Below are positions 32,585 to 39,897 of a stretch of DNA of 64,000 bases, in pieces. Origin of the DNA: Streptomyces niger (GTDB taxonomy: Bacteria; Actinomycetota; Actinomycetes; Streptomycetales; Streptomycetaceae); NCBI RefSeq assembly GCF_000718305.1, contig NZ_JOFQ01000009.1:124001-188000 (forward strand). The letters run 5' to 3'. Position numbers and translations under genes: made by a program. Position 1 is the stretch's first letter. Every line of letters starts with the position of its first letter. The notes beneath the pieces are model-generated. The model was not told the origin of the DNA, made no database searches, and saw only the letters and a program-made list of their open reading frames with translations.

Positions 32585-34658
32585 GACTCCTCCTCGCCGG
32601 TGGCGGGGGGTTTGCTGGTCGGGTGGGGGCGTCGGTGGCGGGGGGTTTGCTGGTCGGGTGGGGGTCGCCGGCGGCAGGGGGTGTGGCGGTCTCGTGGGTA
32701 TCGCCGCGCGGGCGGGTCTCACTCCGCGAGTCCGTCGAGTCCGTCGAGTCCGTCGAGCCGGTGATGCCCTCCGCACTCGTCGGGCCTGTCGCGTGCGGCG
32801 CTGCCGGCTCGTTCGGCTGGTGCGGGGTCGCTGGATCGTCCAGCTGGTGCGGGGCTGCCGGCTCGTTCAGGTGGTGCGAGGGCGCGGGCTCGTTCACCTC
32901 GACCGGCGCCTCCGGCTCGCAGACCGCTGTATGCATCCCGTCCGTCTCGTCCGCCTTACCTGTCTCCTCTGCCTTGTCTGCCTCACTCGACTCGTCTGCC
33001 TCTTCTGCCTCGTCCGTCTCGTCCCTGCGCAGTGGCAGGTCGATGGTGAAGACGGCGCCGCCACCGTCCGGCGCGTTGGCGGCGCGCAGGGTGCCGCCGT
33101 GCAGCCGGACGTTCTCTATGGCGATGGCCAGGCCCAGGCCGCTGCCCTCGGACCGGGCGCGGGCGGAGTCGGCCTTGTAAAAGCGGTCGAAGACATGCGG
33201 CAGCACCTCCGGGTCGATGCCCGGGCCCCGGTCCGCCACCTCGATCAGCAGCCGGCCGTCCACCGGCGTGCGCAGCCGTACCGTGACCGGCTCGCCCCCG
33301 TGGTGCAGCGCGTTGCCGACGAGGTTGGCGACCACCACGTCCAGCCGGCGGGCGTCCAGCCGCGCCCGCACGCCCGCCGGCGGCAGCTCCGCCGCCACCC
33401 GGTCCTGCCACGCCCTGGCCTGCAGCGTCTTGCGGATCGCCTCGGCGACGTCCACCTCGTACGCATGGAGCGCGGCGGCCCCCGCGTCGAACCGGGACAC
33501 CTCCATCAAGTCCTCCACCATGCGGGCCAACTTGCCGGTCTCCTGGCTGATCAGCCGCACTGCCGACGCGGTGTCCGGGTCCAACGTCCCGGCCTCCGCG
33601 TCCTCGTCCAGCACGTCCGTCACCGCGGTCATCGCGGCCAGCGGCGTCCGCAGCTCGTGCGACACGTCCGCGGCGAACCGCCGCGAGTTGGCCTCCAGGC
33701 GGCGCAGTTCGGCGACGTTCTCCTCCAGGTGGGCCGCCATGTCGTTGAACGTGAGGGACAGCTCGGCCAGTTCGTCCTCGCCCTTGACCTCCAGCCGGGT
33801 GTCCAGCTTGCCCTGGGCGATCCGCCCGGCGGCCTGCCGCAGCTTGCGGACCGGCCGCAGCACGCCGCGCGCCGCGAGCAACGCCGGGATGAGGGCCAGC
33901 GCCAGCACCGGCAGCGCGCCCCGTTGCGCGGCGCTCACCAGCTCCTCCACGTTGGCCTCCTCGGCGCGCAGCGGGAGCCGGGCGTAGACGGAGAGCTTCG
34001 AGGGGGCGCGGTCGTGCGCCCGGGTGACCGGCATGCCGATCAGCAGCCACGGCTCGCCGCCGCGCTCGACACGCTGGAACGCCGGTACGTGCCGCTGCTC
34101 CACGGAGTTCCGCAGCTCCTCCGGCACCGCGACGTCGGCGTCCGAGTCGTTGTCCGGCACGCCTTCGTAGTCCGCCTCCACGTCCCAGTCCCGGGCCTTG
34201 CCGGAGCGGTCCAGCTGCCGCGCGAACTCGTCCAGGTCGGCGCGGCTCGGCGGCACCGGCAGGTCCGGCGCGAGCGAATTGATCTGCGCCCGCAGATCGT
34301 TGATGGCGGTGTCCTGCGAGCGCTCCAGGATCGCGTTGCGGGCCTCGCGGTACGTGAGCGCCGCGGTGGTCAGCGCGCTGACGGCCGCGACCAGCAGGAA
34401 CGCCACGACGAGCCGGGCCCGCAGACCGCGCAGCAACTGCCGCAGCCCGGCCCGCCCAGGGGCTCCGGTCCGCCTAGGGGTTCCGGCCCGACCAGAGGCT
34501 CCGGACCGGTCAGGGGACTCTGTCCGGTCAGGTGCTCCGGTCCGGCCTCGGGTTCCGGCCCGGCCATGGGCTCCGGTGGCGGCCAGGTCCTCGATTCCGA
34601 TCCGGTCTCGGGTTTCGGCCTGGCCTCGGGTTTCGGCCTGGCCCCGGGTGCGCGTCAC
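32394..34658 (-). CDS. Two-component sensor histidine kinase
   Basis: A 754-residue kinase. GTG 34658 overlaps the response-regulator stop (GTGA). The first 70 residues are an Arg/Gly/Thr repeat region (TRGQAETRGQAETRD...). A transmembrane helix (LVVAFLLVAAVSALTTAALT), an extracellular sensor of about 160 residues, a second helix (ALPVLALALIPALLAARGV) and a HAMP domain follow. The kinase core has the H-box DVSHELRTPLAAM, N-box VVANLVGNALHHG, G1 ADRGPGID and G2 GSGLGLAIAIENV. After the catalytic domain (FTIDLPLRR) an acidic, then Pro/His/Asn-rich disordered tail of about 210 residues runs on into the lipoprotein gene. It should phosphorylate the adjacent regulator. Confidence 0.9.
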   Translation of the reverse strand: MTRTRGQAETRGQAETRDRIGIEDLAATGAHGRAGTRGRTGAPDRTESPDRSGASGRAGTPRRTGAPGRAGLRQLLRGLRARLVVAFLLVAAVSALTTAALTYREARNAILERSQDTAINDLRAQINSLAPDLPVPPSRADLDEFARQLDRSGKARDWDVEADYEGVPDNDSDADVAVPEELRNSVEQRHVPAFQRVERGGEPWLLIGMPVTRAHDRAPSKLSVYARLPLRAEEANVEELVSAAQRGALPVLALALIPALLAARGVLRPVRKLRQAAGRIAQGKLDTRLEVKGEDELAELSLTFNDMAAHLEENVAELRRLEANSRRFAADVSHELRTPLAAMTAVTDVLDEDAEAGTLDPDTASAVRLISQETGKLARMVEDLMEVSRFDAGAAALHAYEVDVAEAIRKTLQARAWQDRVAAELPPAGVRARLDARRLDVVVANLVGNALHHGGEPVTVRLRTPVDGRLLIEVADRGPGIDPEVLPHVFDRFYKADSARARSEGSGLGLAIAIENVRLHGGTLRAANAPDGGGAVFTIDLPLRRDETDEAEEADESSEADKAEETGKADETDGMHTAVCEPEAPVEVNEPAPSHHLNEPAAPHQLDDPATPHQPNEPAAPHATGPTSAEGITGSTDSTDSTDSRSETRPRGDTHETATPPAAGDPHPTSKPPATDAPTRPANPPPPARRSHDRLRFEGAHRFEGAHRFEGAHRFEGAHRFEGAHPDREPRPRPLPRPRRVVDRCARRLRHRAQ
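32484..32573. repeat. Five identical 18-bp tandem repeats read in two frames
   Basis: The unit gtgcgcgccttcgaaacg occurs five times without change. On the minus strand it encodes TVSKAR in the lipoprotein frame and RFEGAH in the sensor-kinase frame. Identity of the copies suggests recent expansion; a multiple of three keeps both frames open. Confidence 0.9.
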
Positions 34659-35362
34659 AGCGGGCCGAAGCGGTAGCCGAAGCCGCGGACCGTCTGGACG
34701 TACCGCGGGCTGCGCGGGGTGTCCTCGATCTTCGTTCGGAGCCGCATCACACACGCGTCCACCAGCCGCGCGTCCCCGTGGTAGCTGTGCTCCCACACGT
34801 GCTCCAGCAACTGCTGGCGGCTGAACACCTGCCCGGGCGCCGCCGACAGGAACAGCAGCAGCTTCATCTCCGACGGCGCCAGCGCCAGGTCCTGGCCGTT
34901 CTTGGTCACGACCAGCCCGGCCCGGTCCACGACCAGTTGACCGTGCGCCTCCACCGGCGCCGGTCCCGGTTCGTGCGGCCCGCTCTCGCCGAGGGCCGGC
35001 GGCGCCGTCCGCCGCAGCACCGCCCGGATACGGGCCTCCAGCACCTCGCCGCGCGCGGGCTTCACGATGTAGTCGTCCGCGCCCGCCTCCAGGCCGAGCA
35101 CCACGTCGAGGTCGTCGCCGCGCGCCGTGAGCATGATGATCGGCAGCTGCCGGTCCGCCCTGATACGGCGGCACACCTCGAAGCCGTCCTTGCCCGGCAG
35201 CATCAGGTCCAGCAGCACGATGTCCGGCCGGAAGGCCGGCAGCGTGGTCAGCCCCTCCTCGCCGCTGGCCGCGGCCGCCACGTCGTGCCCGCGCCGCCGC
35301 AGCGCGAGCGAGACCCCGTGCCGAACGGCGGCATCGTCCTCGATGAGCAGTACTCGTGGCAT
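34655..35362 (-). CDS. OmpR/PhoB-family response regulator
   Basis: A 235-residue regulator starting at ATG 35362. The receiver domain has the acidic pocket EDD (residues 8-10), phospho-acceptor Asp52 (VLLDLMLPG), Thr (MLTARGDD) and Lys (YIVKPARG). The C-terminal winged helix contains LVVTKNGQDLALAPSEMKLL, RLVDACVMRLRTKIED and TVRGFGYRFG, typical of OmpR/PhoB. Order (regulator, kinase, lipoprotein) and details such as VTKNG and RLVDACV are close to AfsQ1-type regulators of Streptomyces, but I do not commit to that name. No Shine-Dalgarno is visible; GATACT ends 6 nt before the ATG, so a leaderless mRNA is possible. Confidence 0.92.
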   Translation of the reverse strand: MPRVLLIEDDAAVRHGVSLALRRRGHDVAAAASGEEGLTTLPAFRPDIVLLDLMLPGKDGFEVCRRIRADRQLPIIMLTARGDDLDVVLGLEAGADDYIVKPARGEVLEARIRAVLRRTAPPALGESGPHEPGPAPVEAHGQLVVDRAGLVVTKNGQDLALAPSEMKLLLFLSAAPGQVFSRQQLLEHVWEHSYHGDARLVDACVMRLRTKIEDTPRSPRYVQTVRGFGYRFGPL

Positions 35363-35431
35363 GCGACCAGTATCGGTACGTTTCTTGACGGGTCGGTAAC
35401 AGGGGCAGACCACGTGGCGCGGTGCAACGAA

Positions 35432-35520
35432 CCCCGATCAGCCCTCGCGGAGACTCCGGTCAGCCCTCGCGGGAACCTCGGTGTGCCCTTGCGGAGGCTC
35501 CGGTCAGCTTTCGCCGAGCA
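35432..35520. repeat. Four degenerate 22-bp tandem repeats
   Basis: Variants of ctccggtcagccctcgcgga follow each other four times, from upstream of the response regulator into the end of the SsgA-like gene. They occupy most of the gap that should hold the promoter of the two-component operon. Confidence 0.6.
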
Positions 35521-35911
35521 GCTCCGCGAGACCGCCGTCCACGTCGAGCCGCTCCTCCCCGGCGGGCACCGCCTCGTACGACCGCGCCAGGAACAGCCGG
35601 ATGTCGGCCGAACTCATCTGCACCATCGCGACGCCGTCCGCCACGTGCAGCTCCAGCACCGTCCGGTCCTCGCCCAGCGGACGCACCCGTACGTCACCGG
35701 TGCCGGCCCGCCCGCGCAGCCCTTCCGACAGGAGCTCGCGCGCGAACGCCCACTCCACCGCGGCGCCGTCCAGCGAGATCTCCGGCGGGAACGACATCCG
35801 CACGGCCAGCGGATCGGCCGGATGGTAGTGCAGCGTGGCGGGGACCGGACGCGAACCGGGCGCCGTCGCGATCAGACGGACCTGCACGGCTTGGTCGATG
35901 GCGCTCTGCAT
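35504..35911 (-). CDS. SsgA-like protein (SALP), sporulation and cell division
   Basis: A 135-residue protein; ATG 35911 has a GGGAG site, so the longer frame to 35965 is not used. SALP family landmarks: LHYHPADPLAVRMSFP, VEWAFARELLSEGLRG, GTGDVRVRPLG, SSADIRLFLARSYEAVP and a C-terminal DVDGGLAELLGES. SALPs occur only in sporulating actinobacteria, where SsgB recruits FtsZ and others guide septation or spore-wall synthesis. It is cytoplasmic and works at the septum. Its nearest relative in the window is the next gene upstream, in tandem on the same strand, indicating duplication. Which SALP it corresponds to (SsgA-G) cannot be told. Confidence 0.9.
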   Translation of the reverse strand: MQSAIDQAVQVRLIATAPGSRPVPATLHYHPADPLAVRMSFPPEISLDGAAVEWAFARELLSEGLRGRAGTGDVRVRPLGEDRTVLELHVADGVAMVQMSSADIRLFLARSYEAVPAGEERLDVDGGLAELLGES

Positions 35912-36268
35912 CACGGCTGCTCCCTTACGGCTGTCGGGGTCATGGGCGTGGCCGAACCTGCGCACGGCTCACACTGTTAGACGCAGTGCCCGGGTGAGCC
36001 GTGCATGTGACAGGCATGTGATCTATGTCATGTCAGGTGATCCCTGTCGTCCATGGGGTAGGCGCCTGTGTTCGGACGCCCGTCCGGTCGTGGGTTTCCC
36101 GTACGGAATATCAGGTACACAGGGTGAACGATCACCCGGGGTGCCGGGTTCCTGCCGAGCGCGTCGACCCGAAGTCCAAAGACTTCGCGCCGCGCGTCTC
36201 ACGTCTCGCGCCCCATGTCTCACGCCTCGCGCCTCCCGCTGAGCGCTTCACGCCTCCGGCTTAGCGCC
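35912..36268. other. Gap between two SALP genes, partly repetitive
   Basis: About 357 bp with no supported gene. The part next to the first SALP (35980-36060) is less GC-rich, has the repeated words catgtga and atgtcatgtca, and likely holds its promoter. From 36187 to 36285 the sequence is a run of variants of tcacgcctcgcgcc. Confidence 0.55.
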
Positions 36269-36682
36269 TCACGCCTCGCGCAGGAGCGCTGCCAGGTCGG
36301 CGTCCACGTCCAGGTGCCGGGTTTCGCTGCCCCGGGGCACCACCAGATACGTGCTCGAAAGGAAACGCCGCAGATCCGCGGAGGCGAACCGGACCATCGC
36401 GATCCCCTCGGAGGCGTGGAACTCCAGCATCGTGTGGCGCGGGCCGCACGGCCAGGCATGCACGTCACCGTCCCCGGCCGGCTCGCGCATCCCCTCGGCC
36501 AGCAACTCCCGACCGAAGGTCCACCGGACCTCGGTGCCGTCCAGAGCAGCAGAGGCCGGGAAGATCGCCTGGACGGCGAACGGATCGCTGCTCTTGTAGC
36601 GCAGCCGAGCGAGGACGGCGCGCGACTGCGGTTCCGTCGCGATGAGGCCGGCCTGAACAGCGTGGTCGATGATGTCCGGCAT
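36269..36682 (-). CDS. SsgA-like protein (SALP), second copy
   Basis: A 137-residue protein starting at ATG 36682 behind AGGGAGCC. It has the same SALP signature as its neighbour: LRYKSSDPFAVQAIFP, VRWTFGRELLAEGMRE, GDGDVHAWPCG, FASADLRRFLSSTYLVVP and DVDADLAALLREA. The order, spacing and many residues match the 35504-35911 gene, for instance the shared openings ID-AVQ-LIAT-P-SR. The pair thus looks like a tandem duplication followed by divergence. It probably acts with FtsZ-linked division or spore-wall remodelling. A separate promoter is likely, since 357 bp part the two genes. Confidence 0.9.
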   Translation of the reverse strand: MPDIIDHAVQAGLIATEPQSRAVLARLRYKSSDPFAVQAIFPASAALDGTEVRWTFGRELLAEGMREPAGDGDVHAWPCGPRHTMLEFHASEGIAMVRFASADLRRFLSSTYLVVPRGSETRHLDVDADLAALLREA

Positions 36683-37032
36683 CGTCGGCTCCCTGGTGTC
36701 CGGTGCGGTTCCTTGCCTCTACGACATCTATGACGGCGGCATCGTTACGGCAGTGCACCGGATTTCCGCGTGAGCTGCGTCACGGCCCCTGGTGGGGCGG
36801 ACAATTGCGCCCCCTTGTTCCGCTCTGCCCCGTCCGGAACCGGGCAGCAGCCGCTCAGCGGGCGACGCACACCCGCCGGGCGACCGCCTTCCGCGCCAGC
36901 CGCCCGGGAGCGGACGGACGTAGGCTCAGCCGTCTTCGGTAGCCGAGCGGGCCCCCGCACGGCGACCGGGTACGCGCAACGGACGGCGCACGCCGTAGTG
37001 CATGCGTAGAGACTGCGTAGACTCGCTCCGTT
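36683..37032. other. Intergenic region without a supported gene
   Basis: About 350 bp. The end near 36700-36770 (cctctacgacatctatgacggc) probably holds the promoter of the second SALP gene. The remainder is GC-rich with short open frames lacking ribosome binding sites. A small direct repeat (tgcgtagac / tgcgtagag) lies near 37005. No tRNA fold is apparent. Confidence 0.45.
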
Positions 37033-37278
37033 CTACGACCGGTACTGCTCCACCTGGGACGACGGGCGGACGGCCGCCTCGTCCGGGTTCTGCCCGAACT
37101 CACTCTTGGCGCGCCGCTGCCGCAGCAGGTCCCAGCACTGGTTCAGCCCGCGTTCCACCTCGGCCAGCTGCGCGCGTTCCTCGTCGCCACCGGATTCCTC
37201 GGCGGCGATGCGGTCGCGCAGCGCCCTCTCGGTCTCCACCATCGCCGAAATGCGAGAGAGGATCTCCTGCTGGTCCAT
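37033..37278 (-). CDS. DUF2630 family small protein
   Basis: An 81-residue protein with GAGGAG upstream of ATG 37278. The sequence is almost all helical: MDQQEILSRISAMVETERAL, then a Glu-rich middle (ERAQLAEVERGLNQCWDLLR) and the family ending QRRAKSEFGQNPDEAAVRPS. The QCWDLLRQRRA motif identifies DUF2630, a small actinobacterial family whose function is unknown. It is likely a coiled-coil or helical-bundle cytoplasmic protein. Transcribed alone. Confidence 0.88.
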   Translation of the reverse strand: MDQQEILSRISAMVETERALRDRIAAEESGGDEERAQLAEVERGLNQCWDLLRQRRAKSEFGQNPDEAAVRPSSQVEQYRS

Positions 37279-37461
37279 GGGTCACTCCTCACTGGCGGAC
37301 AAGTTCCCTGGCGCCCTTCACCGCTCACTCTAGGAAGCGGCGCGCGCCCCCGCGATTCGGCGCTGCCGAGACCTGGACGCTCTTCTCCGCCGTCGGCTAG
37401 CTTGCGGCGCATTCGTCGGGAGTGGGGGAGTGGGGGGTGGTGGGAGTGGGGAGTGGGACCT

Positions 37462-38850
37462 GTGGGTAGAGAGTGGCGGATCGGTCCGGGGGCTTGGCGA
37501 GGTGCTGGTAGGCGTACTCGTCGGGGTGCCGGCGCAGTGAGTGCGGCGACTGCGGCGACTGCGGCGACTGCGGTGGTTGCCGTAGCTGCCGTGGCTGCGA
37601 TGGCTGTGGCGAGTGGGACGCTGCCCGAAGCGACTGCGAGTACGGCAGCGGCTATTCCCAACGCGCATCCGGCCGCCCAGGCCCCGGCCGCGCAGGTCCC
37701 GGCCGTCCGGGTCCCGGCCGCGCAGGTCCCAGCCGTCCGGGTCCCGGCCGTGCAGGTCCCAGTCGTCCGGGTCCCGGCCGCGCACACCTCGGCCGCGCAG
37801 ACCTCGGCCGTCGTCGCTCCCGCCGCAGTGGTGAACGCGTCGGCTCCGACGTCCGGTGGCTGGGCGTTGCGGCCCACCGGTACGGACGCCCGCTTCCGTG
37901 GCCTCGCCGTCGTCAGCCGCCGTACCGCCTGGCTGGCCGGCACCGAAGGCACCGTACTGCGGACCCGTGACGGCGGCGCGACCTGGCGGAACGTCTCGCC
38001 GCCCGGCGCTGACGAGCTGGAGTTCAGGGACGTCGAGGCGTTCGACGGGCGCCGCGCCGTGGTGCTGGCGATCGGTGAGGGCGAGGCATCGCGGATCTTC
38101 CGTACCGAGGACGGCGGCTCCACCTGGACGGAGAGCTTCCGCAACACCGATCCACGCGCCTTCTACGACTGCATGGCGTTCTTCGACCCCCGGCACGGCC
38201 TCGCCGTGAGCGACCCGGTCGACGGGAAGTACCGCGTCCTCGCCACGGGCGACGGCGGCCGCAACTGGCGGGTGCTGCCGTCGACCGGGATGCCGGCGGC
38301 CCAGCCGGGCGAGGCGTCCTTCGCAGCATCGGGGCAGTGCCTGGTCACGGCGCGGAGCAGCGCCCAGGGCCGGTCAGGCGGCGGCCGGGACGTCTGGCTC
38401 GCCACTGGGGGTGCGGCCGCCGCGCGGGTCCTGCACTCCGCCGACCGGGGCCGCACGTGGACCGCTACCGCCACGCCGCTGCCGGCCGGTGACCCGGCCC
38501 GCGGCGTTTTCGGGCTCGCCTTCCGCGACCGTGCCCACGGGCTGGCCGTCGGCGGCGACTACCGTCCCGGCGAGCCGTCGCCCGAGGCCGCCGCCGTCAC
38601 CGGCGACGCCGGTGCCACCTGGCGTACGGCGAGCACCCCGCCGCCCGCGTACCGCTCCGGCGTGGCATGGCTGCCGTACTCCCGGCGTGCGGCGCTGGCC
38701 GTCGGCCCCACCGGCACGGACCTCACGACGGACGGCGGCCGCACCTGGCGCACGCTCGACCCCGGCTCGTACGACACCGTGTCCTGCACTCCGGACCTGG
38801 CCTGCTGGGCAGCAGGAGAACACGGCCGCGCGGCGATACGGCGAGGATGA
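37462..38850 (+). CDS. Secreted YCF48/BNR-like beta-propeller protein
   Basis: About 462 residues if GTG 37462 (preceded by GGGGAG) is the start; TTG 37402 and GTG 37537 are alternatives, as the N-terminus is repetitive. A basic stretch (GRRTRRGAG) precedes an Ala/Thr/Val hydrophobic segment that can act as a signal peptide. Next is a Pro/Ala/Val repeat (PAVRVPAAQV). The propeller starts near GWALRPTGTDARFRGLAVV, with repeated blades: TEGTVLRTRDGGATWRNVS, RIFRTEDGGSTWTES, VLATGDGGRNWRVLP, VLHSADRGRTWTATA, DLTTDGGRTWRTLD. The repeated DGG-TW turn is the YCF48/BNR hallmark. Secreted; ligand unknown. Confidence 0.8.
   Translation: MGREWRIGPGAWRGAGRRTRRGAGAVSAATAATAATAVVAVAAVAAMAVASGTLPEATASTAAAIPNAHPAAQAPAAQVPAVRVPAAQVPAVRVPAVQVPVVRVPAAHTSAAQTSAVVAPAAVVNASAPTSGGWALRPTGTDARFRGLAVVSRRTAWLAGTEGTVLRTRDGGATWRNVSPPGADELEFRDVEAFDGRRAVVLAIGEGEASRIFRTEDGGSTWTESFRNTDPRAFYDCMAFFDPRHGLAVSDPVDGKYRVLATGDGGRNWRVLPSTGMPAAQPGEASFAASGQCLVTARSSAQGRSGGGRDVWLATGGAAAARVLHSADRGRTWTATATPLPAGDPARGVFGLAFRDRAHGLAVGGDYRPGEPSPEAAAVTGDAGATWRTASTPPPAYRSGVAWLPYSRRAALAVGPTGTDLTTDGGRTWRTLDPGSYDTVSCTPDLACWAAGEHGRAAIRRG
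37676..37800. repeat. Tandem 15-bp units in the linker of the YCF48-like gene
   Basis: Alternating gtcccggccgtccgg and gtcccggccgcgcag units, about eight in all, encode Val-Pro-Ala-Val-Arg and Val-Pro-Ala-Ala-Gln. The period is a multiple of three, so length changes keep the frame. The encoded linker would be extended and flexible. Confidence 0.75.
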
Positions 38851-39110
38851 GGAGCCGAGGGGCGCGACCGGCGCGACCGGCGCGAGGGACGCGAGGGGGC
38901 GCTCCGCGACGGTGATCGTCTGAGGTGACGATCGCCTGCGGTCGGTCGGGCGGCGGTTGGACGGTCGGTCGAACAAGGCGGTCAGGCGGTTGGTCGGCCG
39001 GGCGGGCGGACGGGAATGATCGGCTGTGGACATCGACTCGTATGCATCGACCGTGGACATCGACTCGTGGGGATCGACCGTGGGTCGGTACGAGGGGGGG
39101 AGGGCGTGGT
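38851..39110. other. Intergenic region with 27-bp duplication
   Basis: Between the propeller gene and the MarR stop. It has gcgcgaccg repeats near 38875 and two copies of a 27-bp unit (gacatcgactcgt...catcgaccgtg) at about 39029-39082. No gene is supported. Confidence 0.5.
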
Positions 39111-39617
39111 TCAGGTCCGCGGGGTACCCAGTCGGCCTTCCAGGTGCAGCAGCAGGTCGGAGAGGGTCGTGGACAGGTTGCCCAGCTCCTCCCCGGACAA
39201 GCCGGACAGCAGGCTGGACTCGAACGACAGCTGATCGGGCAGCAGCCGGTCGATCAGCTCCCGGCCCTCGTCGGTGAGGCTGAGGTGCGCGACCCGGCGG
39301 TCACGCGCGTCCGGGCGCCGGGCGACGAGCCCGCGCTCCTCCAGCAGCCGTAGGCGCTTGGTCACGGCGGCGCCCGAAGCGAACGTCTCGCGGGCGAGCT
39401 GGCCCGGGGTGAGCTCCCGCCCGGTACGTCGGAGAGTGCCGAGGATGTCGAATTCGGCCCGGGACAGCCCCTCCTGCGCGAGCGGCGCGTCCACCGCCTG
39501 CTGGAGCAGCGCGGAGCAGCGGTTGAGCCGGCCGATCACGGCCATCGGCCCGGTGTCGAGACCGGGGTGCACCTGCTGCCACTGCCGCAGCACCCCTGCG
39601 ACGATGTCCTCGGCCAC
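39111..39617 (-). CDS. MarR-family transcriptional regulator
   Basis: 168 residues from GTG 39617, which has GAAGGAGAG eight bases upstream; ATG 39656 would add 13 residues and is also possible. The winged helix-turn-helix reads LSRAEFDILGTLRRTGRELT, PGQLARETFASGAAVTKRLR and the wing LEERGLVARRPDARDRRVAH, as in MarR. Such dimers release DNA on binding phenolic or other aromatic ligands. It lies downstream of the FUSC exporter on the same strand, separated by a repeat region, and may control that exporter. Confidence 0.9.
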   Translation of the reverse strand: MAEDIVAGVLRQWQQVHPGLDTGPMAVIGRLNRCSALLQQAVDAPLAQEGLSRAEFDILGTLRRTGRELTPGQLARETFASGAAVTKRLRLLEERGLVARRPDARDRRVAHLSLTDEGRELIDRLLPDQLSFESSLLSGLSGEELGNLSTTLSDLLLHLEGRLGTPRT

Positions 39618-39762
39618 GCTCAGCTCTCCTTCGTCCGGCTGGTCTTTCGCGCCCATTCTGCCCACTCGCTCCTGTACTGCCGCCCCACGCCGGGGACTGT
39701 GCTTCGGGCCCCGCCCAGGCCTGGCCCGGCCACACCCGACCTGCCCCCGGCCCGGACCGGGA

Positions 39763-39840
39763 CGGCCACGGCCACGGGCGTGGGTACGAAGCCGGCCACG
39801 GCCACGGGTACGAAGCCGGCCACGGCCACGGGCGCGGGCA
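39763..39840. repeat. About three 24-30-bp tandem units
   Basis: Units of the form ggccacggccacgggtacgaagcc follow one another between the FUSC stop and the MarR start. They fill the intergenic spacer and have no coding role that I can support. Confidence 0.6.
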
Positions 39841-39897
39841 CAGAGACGGCCGCGGTTACGGCCACGGGCTCGGACAGGGCCGTGGACATGACCGGCC

